In this document: positions 37,578 to 45,939 of the stretch, in pieces
Numbering within the stretch: position 1 is the first letter of the stretch
Layout of the letters: every line of letters starts with the position of its first letter
Source: an uncultured Granulosicoccaceae bacterium
GTDB lineage: Bacteria > Pseudomonadota > Gammaproteobacteria > Granulosicoccales > Granulosicoccaceae
Direction: 5' to 3'
Length of the DNA: 64,000 bases
Assembly (NCBI GenBank): GCA_937922675.1
Contig: CALAJN010000006.1
Span: forward strand, 124,001-188,000
Notes under the pieces: generated by a model
The model's input: the letters and a program-made list of their open reading frames with translations, nothing else
The model's database searches: none
Told to the model about the DNA's origin: nothing
Program-made: the position numbers and the translations under genes

Positions 37578-38507
37578 TCAGCGTGTACCACGGCCTGCTA
37601 TCTCCACAGCGATCTCGCCTGCGAGTTGCGCATTGCCCTTGATAAGCGCCTTGTTGCACTCGAGACTGCGGCCATCGGTCAGTTCTACAATACGTGCAAG
37701 CAGCCAAGGCGTGACGTTCTTGCCGTTAATCCTGGCGTGCTCTGCCTGCGTAAGAGCTTCTTCAATATGAGCTTGCATTTGCTCACGAGGAATCTCGTAT
37801 TCGCTGGCAACGGGGTTAGCCACCAAAAGGCCGCCGACGATGCCCAGTGTTTTTCGTGCCTCGAGAAAGGCTGCAATGTCTGCTGTGCTATCAGCTCGTA
37901 GAGGCGCTTTCAAACCGCTGTCTCGACTCCAGAATGCGGGCAAGGCGTCTTGTTGATAAGCCATGACTGGCACTCCCAGTGTTTCCAACACCTCAAGTGT
38001 CTTGGGGATATCGAGTATGGCCTTGGGACCTGCGGCGACCACCGTAACACCAGTGCGTGCCAGCTCTTGAAGATCGGCAGACACATCGAAGCTCAACTCG
38101 GCGCCCCGGTGCACGCCTCCAATGCCACCGGTGGCAAACACCTCTATACCTGCAAGTTGTGCTGCGATCATGGTGGCGGCGACGGTAGTGGAACCGGTAA
38201 CACCACGAGACAGAGCGATAGCGAAATCCGCACGTGAAAGTTTCAGGGTGTCTGTGGCTTGCGCCAGTGATTCAAGGGTTTTGGCATCTAGACCGACCCG
38301 CAACATGCCGTCGATAACGGCAATGGTTGCAGGTACGGCACCTGTCGCACGTACGGCCGCTTCAACCGCCTTGGCTGTTTCAAGGTTCTGAGGCCAGGGC
38401 ATGCCGTGAGTGACGATCGTGCTTTCAAGTGCCACAACGGCCTGGCCCGCATCGAGCGCATCGCGCACCTCTGGGTCAACAAGCAAAGCAGATCTCATGT
38501 CGGTCAA
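37578..38507 (-). CDS. psuG: Pseudouridine-5'-phosphate glycosidase
   Basis: A 309-residue PsuG/IndA family protein. It begins with VALESTIVTHGMPWPQNLETA, the diagnostic N-terminal pattern in shortened form, and has ATGGIGGVHRGAE, VSADLQEL and GPKAILDIPKTLE, which provide the catalytic Lys and the Mn-binding acids. It splits pseudouridine 5'-phosphate into uracil and ribose 5-phosphate. It is translationally coupled to the kinase upstream (ATGA overlap), forming the usual pseudouridine breakdown pair. Confidence 0.95.
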   Translation of the reverse strand: MTDMRSALLVDPEVRDALDAGQAVVALESTIVTHGMPWPQNLETAKAVEAAVRATGAVPATIAVIDGMLRVGLDAKTLESLAQATDTLKLSRADFAIALSRGVTGSTTVAATMIAAQLAGIEVFATGGIGGVHRGAELSFDVSADLQELARTGVTVVAAGPKAILDIPKTLEVLETLGVPVMAYQQDALPAFWSRDSGLKAPLRADSTADIAAFLEARKTLGIVGGLLVANPVASEYEIPREQMQAHIEEALTQAEHARINGKNVTPWLLARIVELTDGRSLECNKALIKGNAQLAGEIAVEIAGRGTR

Positions 38508-39376
38508 GTCTGTGTCAGAGCGTGGCGAGCAGCAGTGAGCCCTGCGTTGGCAACAGCCGATACCAGCGTCTCGCCTGCGTGGCAGGCTGCAATAGTGGCC
38601 CCAGCGAGCGCATCACCGGCACCATGGGCATTGCCCGACACAGTCAGCTTGAGTGATTCAACGGCAACGGGCGAACGGGAACCCGCGTCAACGACCAGAA
38701 TGTCAGCAGCGCCATCGGTCAAGACATGAGTGTTGAATCCGCAATCAACGAGCGCTTTGGAGAGCGTAGGCAGCGGCTCATCTGCAGGCAGGCCGGTGAT
38801 TGACGCAGCTTCGAGTCGATTGCAGAACAGGGTATCCACCAGCTTGGCCAGTGTCATTAATTTACGTGCCTTGTGCGGTGACACTGCGAGGGCATAGCGC
38901 GCTATAGGCAGCGAGCTGAGCAAGGTCTCCATCGTGCGGGTAGACAGGTTGGCGTCGACGACCATGCTGCGTGCGGATGCCGGGCATTCGTTCATCAGCG
39001 ATACAGCGTCTGCAGAGTCGCAGGCGCTGGTATCCGCATAGCCGTTTATGACCTCACCGTCTGTGTCAACGATAGCAACGTAGCGACCAGCCTGAGCGCC
39101 CGGGACCGGCACAGGGCAGATATCAATTCCCTCGAATCCCGATGTGGCTACATCGGGTGCAAGGCCAGTGGAGCCGGCGGGTGCGACCAGCCTGAGGGTC
39201 TGAACGTGTCCTGAGCGGATGGCAGCACGGGCTGCGTTAGCGCCTACCCCACCTGAGCTGAGTGCAAAGTTGACCGGGTTTGAGGCCCCCTCTTGATGCG
39301 GTGACTGAAGGGTTGCGACGAGGTCGCGATGCAAAGCGCCGAAGATGACGAGATCGGGTTCCACTGTATTTGACAC
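38504..39376 (-). CDS. psuK: PfkB-family carbohydrate kinase, probable pseudouridine kinase
   Basis: A 290-residue ribokinase-fold protein. The N-terminal GGVGANAARAA and the C-terminal catalytic GNAHGAGDAL motif (anion hole and Asp base) define the PfkB family. Its coupling to psuG identifies it as the kinase that makes pseudouridine 5'-phosphate for that enzyme. A nucleoside transporter that often completes the pathway is not seen here. The start is the ATG at 39376, close to the divergent mechanosensitive channel gene. Confidence 0.88.
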   Translation of the reverse strand: MSNTVEPDLVIFGALHRDLVATLQSPHQEGASNPVNFALSSGGVGANAARAAIRSGHVQTLRLVAPAGSTGLAPDVATSGFEGIDICPVPVPGAQAGRYVAIVDTDGEVINGYADTSACDSADAVSLMNECPASARSMVVDANLSTRTMETLLSSLPIARYALAVSPHKARKLMTLAKLVDTLFCNRLEAASITGLPADEPLPTLSKALVDCGFNTHVLTDGAADILVVDAGSRSPVAVESLKLTVSGNAHGAGDALAGATIAACHAGETLVSAVANAGLTAARHALTQT

Positions 39377-39410
39377 TGCCGAGTTCCGGGCGCTCCACTA
39401 TACGTACTGG

Positions 39411-40226
39411 ATGGACTTTTCAGAACTGTTTGAACGCCTGCCGCAGGTCGCCGCGGGGTACGCGGTGAATCTGCTGGCAGCCATTGCCATCTTTGTGGTG
39501 GGGAAGTGGGTGTCGCGCCGGGCGGTGAGCCTGGGCGAGCAGCTGATGGAGCGCCGTGGCTTTGATGCCACGGTGGTGGGGTTCATTGCCAATATCGCGT
39601 TCGTACTGCTCCTGACCTTGGTGATCATCGCAGCGCTTGGGCAACTGGGTGTTCCGACCGCGCAATTCGTTGCGATCATCGGAGCGGCCGGTCTGGCAAT
39701 CGGTCTTGCGCTGCAAGGCTCTTTGTCCAATTTTGCCTCGGGTGTGCTGTTGGTGAGTTTTCGGCCGGCGCGTGTGGGTGACTATATCGAGGCTGCCGGT
39801 GTGGCCGGCACCGTTGAGGACATCAGTGTGTTCTCCACAACCTTGCTGACACCCGACAGGCGGACAATCACGGTGCCAAACGCCAAGCTGCTCGATGGCC
39901 CCATCGTAAATTTCTCGGCCTCCGAGACACGTCGTCTGGACTTGACAGTGTCCATCGCCTACGAGGCTGATGTAGTAAAGGCCAAAGAGATACTGACACG
40001 TCTGGTCGAAGAGGATCCACGTGTGCTCAAGGAGCCGACACCACGCATTGGCGTTCTCGAGCTTGCCGACTCCTCGGTACAGATCGCCCTCCGGCCGTGG
40101 GTCAGAAACGAGGACTACTTGCCGGTCAGATTCGATATGCTGGAGGCGGTAAAGAGGGAGTTGGATCGGGCTGGTATCAACATCCCCTATCCTCAAATGG
40201 ATGTGCATTTACCGGCTGCGAGTTGA
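39411..40226 (+). CDS. mscS: Small-conductance mechanosensitive channel MscS
   Basis: A 271-residue protein close to E. coli MscS in size. Three membrane segments are followed by the pore helix TM3 with the glycine/alanine pattern AAGLAIGLALQGSLSNFASG, and the cytoplasmic vestibule begins with RPARVGDYIE. It opens during hypo-osmotic shock to release solutes. I start at the ATG at 39411, since longer frames extend into the psuK 5' end. Divergent from psuK with a gap of only 34 bases. Confidence 0.92.
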   Translation: MDFSELFERLPQVAAGYAVNLLAAIAIFVVGKWVSRRAVSLGEQLMERRGFDATVVGFIANIAFVLLLTLVIIAALGQLGVPTAQFVAIIGAAGLAIGLALQGSLSNFASGVLLVSFRPARVGDYIEAAGVAGTVEDISVFSTTLLTPDRRTITVPNAKLLDGPIVNFSASETRRLDLTVSIAYEADVVKAKEILTRLVEEDPRVLKEPTPRIGVLELADSSVQIALRPWVRNEDYLPVRFDMLEAVKRELDRAGINIPYPQMDVHLPAAS

Positions 40227-40238
40227 GGTGTGTCCCTA

Positions 40239-42533
40239 ATGTTTGAACGAATTGCCGTGATCGGGGCTGGCACGATGGGTTCCGGTATTGCGGCCCAGGT
40301 CGCCAATGCCGGTCTTGATGTGCTGTTGCTTGACATGCCAGCACCGCAAGGTGAGGTATCGCCCGCAGAGCGCGCGCTGGAAAAGCTTGAGAACTCGGAA
40401 CCTCCGGCACTTGTGGAGCCCGATGCCCTGAAGCGTATCCGCATCGGCAATATCCGTGACGATTTCTCGGAGCTTGCTGATTGCGACTGGGTAGTGGAGG
40501 CCATCGTCGAGCGGCTGGATATCAAACGTGACCTCTATCAGCGGCTTGCCGCGACCGTTGGAGAGCACTGTGTGGTTACTTCCAACACGTCCACCATTCC
40601 CATTGCTCTGCTGACCGAGGGCATGTCCGAGACCCTGCGCAAACGCTTTGCCATTACCCATTTTTTCAACCCTGTCCGCTATATGCGCTTGCTGGAGCTG
40701 GTCTCCGGGGTGGAGACAGACCCCGTCGTGATTGATCGTCTGGCGGACTTTTGTGATCGCGAGTTGGGCAAGGGCGTGGTGCGTTGCGCTGACACACCAG
40801 GATTTCTCGGTAATCGTGTGGGTGTATTTGCGTTGCAGGTTGGCATCGATGAAGCCCGCCGAACCGGTGTGTCGATAGAAACCGCCGATGCGCTGATGGG
40901 GCGGCCGATGGGTATCCCCAAAACCGGTGTGTTTGGCCTCTATGATCTTATCGGAATCGATTTGATGGCAGACGTGGTGCGCTCGCTGGTGAACATACTG
41001 CCCGCGGATGATGCCTTTCATGCTGTGGCTGACAACAGCATGGTGGACGCCATGGTCGCTGAAGGAATAACCGGCAACAAGGGCGGTGCTGGCTTTTATC
41101 GCATGGATACAAACGGCGCTCGCCTGGCTCGGCACCTCGACACTGGCACTTATCAAGCGGTAGCGCCTTTGCTGCCAGCCAGAGCCGTGGCTGCTGCTGC
41201 GGACATTGCTGCCGGGCGCGAGGCCTTGACGGCGCTGGTTGAAGGGGATGACGCTGAAGCGCAATTCTGCCGTGGTGTGCTCGCTCGCGTACTCGCCTAT
41301 GCGGCCAGCTTGTTGGGAGATGTGACCGAGTCCCCCCAGGCGGTCGATGATGCAATGAAGCTCGGATTCAACTGGGTACGCGGGCCGTTCGAGATGATCG
41401 ATGCGCTGGGCCTTGCGCAAGTCAGGGATTTGCTTGGCGAAGCAGGTCTTGAGCAGCCAGCCTGCCTGACCGGGAGTACGCCCTTCTACAACGTCGGAGA
41501 GGGTCAAGTACAGGTGCGTCGCGCTAGTGGGGTCATAGCGCCTGTCGATCTGCCAGCAGGTGTTGTGCGCTGGCAATTGGCTCGACGGGCACATACGCCA
41601 ATCGTGCAAAACAGCGCGGCGAGCTTATACGCCATCGAGAGCGACCTGCGACTTATCGAGTTCCACTCCAAGGCAAACGCGCTGACGGATGAATCAATGG
41701 CCATTGTCGCTGCCGCCGCCGAGGATCATGGTGCGGGAATCCTCGTGCACAATGATGCTCAGCACTACTCTGCCGGTGTCGACCTGAACGCCTTCCTGGC
41801 CTTCATCCAGGCAGAAGACTTTGCGGGTATCGATGCGTTTCTCGCTCGCTTCCAGCGGGCGGTAAAGGCCTTGAAATATGCTCCGGTGCCGGTGGTCGGG
41901 GCACCATCCGGGCTCGCCCTGGGGGGTGGCTTTGAAGTGCTGATGCACTGCGATGCCCTGGTGGTACACGTCAATTCTGTGCTCGGACTGGTTGAATCCG
42001 GAGTGGGTTTGTTACCCTCCGGGGGCGGAGTGAAAGAGACCTATCTGCGCTGGTGTGAGTCACAGCCAGACGTCGAGACCGGTGCCTGGAAGGCATGGAT
42101 GAATCTCGGCTATGGCGCCACAGGCTCAAGCCCTGCGCTTGCCAGGCGGCACCGCTACTTTGACGACTCGCGAGACACGGCTGTCATCAACCGTGACCGC
42201 TTGTACCTTGAAGGAGTCAAGCGTCTACGTGAGCTCGCTATCGGTTATCAAGCGCCCTCGGTGCCGGAATTCACGCTTGCCGGTGGCGACATCCGTGAAC
42301 GCATGCAGTCCTTCATGGATGCAGGGGTTGAACGCGGCGACTTCACGCCCCACAACCGACGCGTTGCACTGACCATCGGTCAGGTGATCACCGGTGACGA
42401 TGGCAAGTCCCGTTCAGCCAGTGAGGATGAACTGTTTCAGCGTGAGCGCGAAGGGTTCGTGGCACTTGCGCAAACCTCCGAGACAAAAAAAGCCATCGAG
42501 GCCGTGCTGGGCATCAGCTCCAGAACTCACTAG
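40239..42533 (+). CDS. fadN: Fused 3-hydroxyacyl-CoA dehydrogenase / enoyl-CoA hydratase (FadN type)
   Basis: About 764 residues. The N-terminal half is an NAD-dependent 3-hydroxyacyl-CoA dehydrogenase: AVIGAGTMGSGIAAQVANAG at the start, the catalytic His in THFFNPVRYM, and DTPGFLGNRV. The C-terminal third is a crotonase with SGLALGGGFEVLMHCD and VESGVGLLPSGGG, holding both catalytic glutamates. Domain order is dehydrogenase first, like Bacillus FadN and unlike FadB/FadJ. It would run two steps of fatty-acid beta-oxidation. The ATG at 40239 has GAGGTG upstream at suitable spacing. No thiolase or acyl-CoA dehydrogenase adjoins it. Confidence 0.92.
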   Translation: MFERIAVIGAGTMGSGIAAQVANAGLDVLLLDMPAPQGEVSPAERALEKLENSEPPALVEPDALKRIRIGNIRDDFSELADCDWVVEAIVERLDIKRDLYQRLAATVGEHCVVTSNTSTIPIALLTEGMSETLRKRFAITHFFNPVRYMRLLELVSGVETDPVVIDRLADFCDRELGKGVVRCADTPGFLGNRVGVFALQVGIDEARRTGVSIETADALMGRPMGIPKTGVFGLYDLIGIDLMADVVRSLVNILPADDAFHAVADNSMVDAMVAEGITGNKGGAGFYRMDTNGARLARHLDTGTYQAVAPLLPARAVAAAADIAAGREALTALVEGDDAEAQFCRGVLARVLAYAASLLGDVTESPQAVDDAMKLGFNWVRGPFEMIDALGLAQVRDLLGEAGLEQPACLTGSTPFYNVGEGQVQVRRASGVIAPVDLPAGVVRWQLARRAHTPIVQNSAASLYAIESDLRLIEFHSKANALTDESMAIVAAAAEDHGAGILVHNDAQHYSAGVDLNAFLAFIQAEDFAGIDAFLARFQRAVKALKYAPVPVVGAPSGLALGGGFEVLMHCDALVVHVNSVLGLVESGVGLLPSGGGVKETYLRWCESQPDVETGAWKAWMNLGYGATGSSPALARRHRYFDDSRDTAVINRDRLYLEGVKRLRELAIGYQAPSVPEFTLAGGDIRERMQSFMDAGVERGDFTPHNRRVALTIGQVITGDDGKSRSASEDELFQREREGFVALAQTSETKKAIEAVLGISSRTH

Positions 42534-43276
42534 TGTGTAGTGCCGGGACCACGGGTATTGGCTCGTCGTGTGGCTATATGAGACGTTGCGCGTTCAGCAC
42601 GACTACCTTCTCGGGTAGTGGCAGGTTGCGTGATGTTGCCGGAGTTGGTGGTGAGGTCAGGCGTTTTGTCAGATTGGGCCGGCGGCTCGGGGGGGCTTCT
42701 CAGCAGCGGTTCCAACTGGCCACGCACATCGGCAAACGCGCGCTTGTCGATATGCGGTGCCGACTCGACGGTATCAACTCCTGGAGTGGATCGAATCATC
42801 ACGTGACCGTCCACCACAAATCGACGTGCCGCAATCTCGTCTGGCACATACCGCTCGGTAACCTCGCCGACGCGCGTCACCCATGCCAAGGCCGTATTGA
42901 CTGCCGTATCAATATCATTGGCTAAAGCCAGCGGCCGTCGTTCGCCCAAGGTCAGTCCGTCGCCGCGTGTCATCAGCGTCAGGCGTTGGCCGTTGCTGAT
43001 ATCGCAATTGATGAGTGTGCGGGCCCCGGCATCATCCATGTCTACGTCGATGGAGGTGACCCCGACATGCTCGGCGCTGCCGATTGACAAGCGGCAGGAG
43101 TTGTCGGCATACCACGAGGCGTAGACGCCGATCCGCTGCCCAGCTTCCTCGTCATCACCATCAGTGCCAATGGTGAGGTCAGACGCCAGCAGAGTATTGG
43201 CAAGGAGGCTCGATGCGATGAGCAGAGCGATGGCGCACAGGCGGGAGGAGCTGGGGTGAGGTGTTGAGGCGCTCAT
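42530..43276 (-). CDS. Exported hypothetical protein
   Basis: A 248-residue protein with an N-terminal signal peptide (about residues 12-31, hydrophobic core then ALLAS-like cleavage). The mature part is strand-rich and acidic and ends in a long disordered tail rich in Pro, Thr and Arg. I recognise no family. It is coupled to the deaminase gene by an ATGA overlap. Its stop codon overlaps the fadN stop inside a shared CTAG (convergent). A secreted or periplasmic accessory protein is all that can be said. Confidence 0.75.
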   Translation of the reverse strand: MSASTPHPSSSRLCAIALLIASSLLANTLLASDLTIGTDGDDEEAGQRIGVYASWYADNSCRLSIGSAEHVGVTSIDVDMDDAGARTLINCDISNGQRLTLMTRGDGLTLGERRPLALANDIDTAVNTALAWVTRVGEVTERYVPDEIAARRFVVDGHVMIRSTPGVDTVESAPHIDKRAFADVRGQLEPLLRSPPEPPAQSDKTPDLTTNSGNITQPATTREGSRAERATSHIATRRANTRGPGTTH

Positions 43277-43878
43277 GCCAGCGGTATCGTATTGTCTGAC
43301 TTCCCGCGCTGATAGGTGTCAGAAAGTGCAGCGTAGCGGGCAGCCAGGCGATCTGCGTGCGATAGCAGCGCGTCACGCTCTTCACTCGCAAACTCGCGTG
43401 CGGCATCGCGTATCGAGGCCGCTTCAAAGAAGGCATTGTCGCGTCGATATGCCCCTGGATCTACGTCAAACACTTCTTTGAGAATTCTCAGATCGTGTGG
43501 GATGTCAAAGCTGTCTCGGGAGTCTTCATGGGTGAACAGGTAGCGAATGCTGTCAAAACCGGCCCAGGCAATGGCGGACAAGCACATGCTACAGGGTTCG
43601 TGAGTAGACAAGAAAATGAGTCTGTCAGGGGCAGGTCGTTCGGCTTCCGGGCACTCATGGTACTTTTTCAAGAGGTGCATTTCCCCGTGGTGGAGGGGAC
43701 TGACCATCTCGTTGTTGGTCTCCGCGAGCACGGTGCTCAGATCTGATCGGTCAATCAAAGCAGCGCCAAAGACCTTGTTCCCGGCTTTCACACCTGACTC
43801 GGTTAGCGGCAGGATGTCATGCTCGATTGAGTCCAACAGGCGAGCAACAACTTTTGGGGTGTTCTGTACCTTGGGCAT
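43273..43878 (-). CDS. Cytidine/deoxycytidylate deaminase-family protein
   Basis: A 201-residue zinc deaminase. The zinc ligands and proton-shuttle Glu are seen in LHHGEMHLL (His-x-Glu) and STHEPCSMCLSAIAWAG (Pro-Cys-x2-Cys). This is the CMP/dCMP and guanine deaminase superfamily; length and spacing suggest a small-molecule nucleobase deaminase more than tRNA adenosine deaminase TadA, but this is a guess. The first 20 residues, before the core, are hydrophilic. It leads a two-gene unit with the exported hypothetical protein. Confidence 0.85.
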   Translation of the reverse strand: MPKVQNTPKVVARLLDSIEHDILPLTESGVKAGNKVFGAALIDRSDLSTVLAETNNEMVSPLHHGEMHLLKKYHECPEAERPAPDRLIFLSTHEPCSMCLSAIAWAGFDSIRYLFTHEDSRDSFDIPHDLRILKEVFDVDPGAYRRDNAFFEAASIRDAAREFASEERDALLSHADRLAARYAALSDTYQRGKSDNTIPLA

Positions 43879-43961
43879 TGCAATGACTGAGGCTGCGCGT
43901 TAATCATGATCATTCATAATCGTAACTTGCCTAGCAGCCGCACGTCGCTTGCAACGGTAAT

Positions 43962-44414
43962 TTAGTGTGCCTGGCCGCCATACGCTGCATTCAGGCGGCG
44001 ACACACTGCCTTGGCAAAGCGCGGGGTGCCGTGGTCAGCGCGCGGCGCCGGCCTTCCATGGCCCCAAATGGGCCCGGGCCAAGCCGGATCGCCCTCCGTG
44101 CGCGCCACGATATGCACATGCAGCTGGCGCACGATATTGCCAATGGCTGCCACATTCACCTTCAGGCACGCGGTCTCGGCCTTGAGTGTCTCGGACACGA
44201 TCGCAATCTCCTCGATTAACTGCTTGCGATCTGCCGGTAGCAACTCGTGCAGCTCCGATATCCCCTCGCGCCGCGGAACCAGAATGACCCACGGCCAGCG
44301 CGAATCGCGGGCAAGCAGAATGCGTGAGAGGCTGGTGTCGCCCAGTGGCAAGGTATCGCGACTCAGGCGCTCGTCCAGTGAGGGATCGTCAGGTGTGTGA
44401 GCCGCTGTATCCAT
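43962..44414 (-). CDS. HIT-family nucleotide hydrolase
   Basis: A 150-residue histidine-triad protein. The family signature occurs as QLHVHIVART, with the His-x-His-x pattern of the active site. An upstream stretch, RWPWVILVPRREGISELHEL, is typical of HIT proteins that hydrolyse AppppA-like or AMP-linked nucleotides. The extra C-terminal part WPGPIWGHGRP is seen in a gammaproteobacterial subgroup. The exact substrate is unknown. It lies divergently, very close to the next plus-strand gene. Confidence 0.88.
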   Translation of the reverse strand: MDTAAHTPDDPSLDERLSRDTLPLGDTSLSRILLARDSRWPWVILVPRREGISELHELLPADRKQLIEEIAIVSETLKAETACLKVNVAAIGNIVRQLHVHIVARTEGDPAWPGPIWGHGRPAPRADHGTPRFAKAVCRRLNAAYGGQAH

Positions 44415-44493
44415 GAGTGCGAGTTTACCGGGTCACAGCTTGGTGGCGCTCGCATGCTATTCTCGCCGCCCTTTTGTGCCTGTGCCAACATCC

Positions 44494-44973
44494 ATGAACA
44501 CCATCAAGGCGGTGCTCGAGTCAGACTCCTACGACGGCGAGGACTACCTGATGATCCACATCGACGGAAAGCCGCTGGACGCGTTGCTGGCCGAGTCAAG
44601 CCCGGAGGATCAGCTCGACGGGCTGGTACCGACGCTCCTCGGTTGGATGGAAGATGATGAGGATCGCGCCATCGTCTGGAGCCGTTTCCTGCCGCATGAC
44701 GAGACACGGATCCGCGTCCCGGTCCTGATGTGCCCGGAACACCGTGATCTGATGTGTACCACGATTGTTGCCGAAGTCATGGTCCTGGGCGACAAGGTGG
44801 AGTGGCGGCGGATTGGTATCGACGATACTCCCGAGGAGGATCTACCCGCCTTGGTAGGTCAGGATGTTTTTTGGCTGCAGGGTGTCGGACCGTTTGAGTT
44901 TGATAGGCGCGAGTATGTTGCTGTGATGACGGCGTTTCGCGAGGGCTCGGTACACTCGGATACCTTGCACTGA
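44494..44973 (+). CDS. Hypothetical acidic protein
   Basis: A 159-residue soluble protein, rich in Asp and Glu, starting at the ATG at 44494. It has no signal peptide and no motif I recognise. Local features are GWMEDDEDRAIVWSRFLP, a pair of cysteines spaced in VLMCPEHRDLMC, and FWLQGVGPFEFDRREY. Frames starting upstream would overlap the divergent HIT gene. The even codon pattern supports a real gene. Confidence 0.7.
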   Translation: MNTIKAVLESDSYDGEDYLMIHIDGKPLDALLAESSPEDQLDGLVPTLLGWMEDDEDRAIVWSRFLPHDETRIRVPVLMCPEHRDLMCTTIVAEVMVLGDKVEWRRIGIDDTPEEDLPALVGQDVFWLQGVGPFEFDRREYVAVMTAFREGSVHSDTLH

Positions 44974-45113
44974 GCGACGCACAAACCGAAAGTCGACGCG
45001 CAGACGTCGGTGCGTTTTCCGTACTGCTGCGCACAACGGGCGGCATTGTCAGCGTGGCAGCCGAGCGAGCTTGGCCCATACTGTAGGGCCACGATAAGCC
45101 TGTGCCCAAGTCG

Positions 45114-45917
45114 ATGAAGTCCAACTCACTTTCTACCCTGATCGCGCTTCTACTGAGTGCCATGCTTGCCGCCTGTGGAGGTGGTAGCGACGGTGGATCA
45201 GACGCTGATGAAATGATCTCGGGTGGTACAGACGGGGAGGCTGGCGGCGACGCCGTGACTCGGTCTGCGGCGGGTGTGTGGCAAGGCACGTCGACCAGTG
45301 GCAGAACCGTTGGAGGCGTGGTGTTTGATGACGGCTCGTTCTGGTTTACCTACACCGCACAGCAATCAACACTGGGTGCCGGTGTGGTGACAGGGCAGGC
45401 CACGGTCGATACGGATGGCAAACTGACCGGTGTTGGCACTGATTACAACCTCGATGGTATGGGCTCTCGCAACGCTGTGCTAACGGGGGTAGTAATGACG
45501 CGTCAGTCGCTTTCTGTCGATGTTCAGGTGGACGGCTCCAGCGTGATCCAGTTTGAGAGTGACTACGCGCTGCAAGCTGAGCAGCCAGCGGATCTGGCCG
45601 GGGTGCTTGGCTCCTATCTCGGTACGTCTAGCTCAGTGCTTGGCGCGGAGACAAGCGAGGTGATTGTCGGTGGCACCGGGATGCTCGCAGGCGTTTCCGA
45701 CTTTGGTTGCAACTTTGCGGGATCGGTATCTCCGCGCTCTGATATCAATGTGTTTGATGTGTCGTTTTCGTTCAGTGGTCAGCCCTGTGAGTTTGTTGAT
45801 CAATCAGCGCTTGGCGTTGCCTGGGTCACCGAACAGCAGACACTCACGGCTGTGGTGCTCATTGGCACCGACAGTCGTTCTGCACTGCTTTTTAGTGGTG
45901 TGATCAGTACCGAATAG
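45114..45917 (+). CDS. Lipoprotein of unknown function
   Basis: About 267 residues starting at the ATG at 45114 (a GTG at 45102 is possible). A signal peptide ends in the lipobox LAAC, followed by a Gly/Ser-rich, acidic linker typical of surface lipoproteins. The rest is a repetitive beta-rich domain with alternating GVVFDDGSFWFTY and GVVMTRQSLSVDVQV, resembling outer-surface barrel or sandwich proteins. No family name can be given. It is transcribed towards the GH5 gene, convergent with it. Confidence 0.78.
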   Translation: MKSNSLSTLIALLLSAMLAACGGGSDGGSDADEMISGGTDGEAGGDAVTRSAAGVWQGTSTSGRTVGGVVFDDGSFWFTYTAQQSTLGAGVVTGQATVDTDGKLTGVGTDYNLDGMGSRNAVLTGVVMTRQSLSVDVQVDGSSVIQFESDYALQAEQPADLAGVLGSYLGTSSSVLGAETSEVIVGGTGMLAGVSDFGCNFAGSVSPRSDINVFDVSFSFSGQPCEFVDQSALGVAWVTEQQTLTAVVLIGTDSRSALLFSGVISTE

Positions 45918-45939
45918 GGGCTCAGTGATGCGCTGATGC

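Noticed and set aside
40236..41609. 457-codon minus-strand frame inside fadN
   Set aside because: It mirrors a strongly supported enzyme gene on the plus strand. The composition (His, Gln, Arg rich) is that of an antisense shadow in GC-rich DNA.
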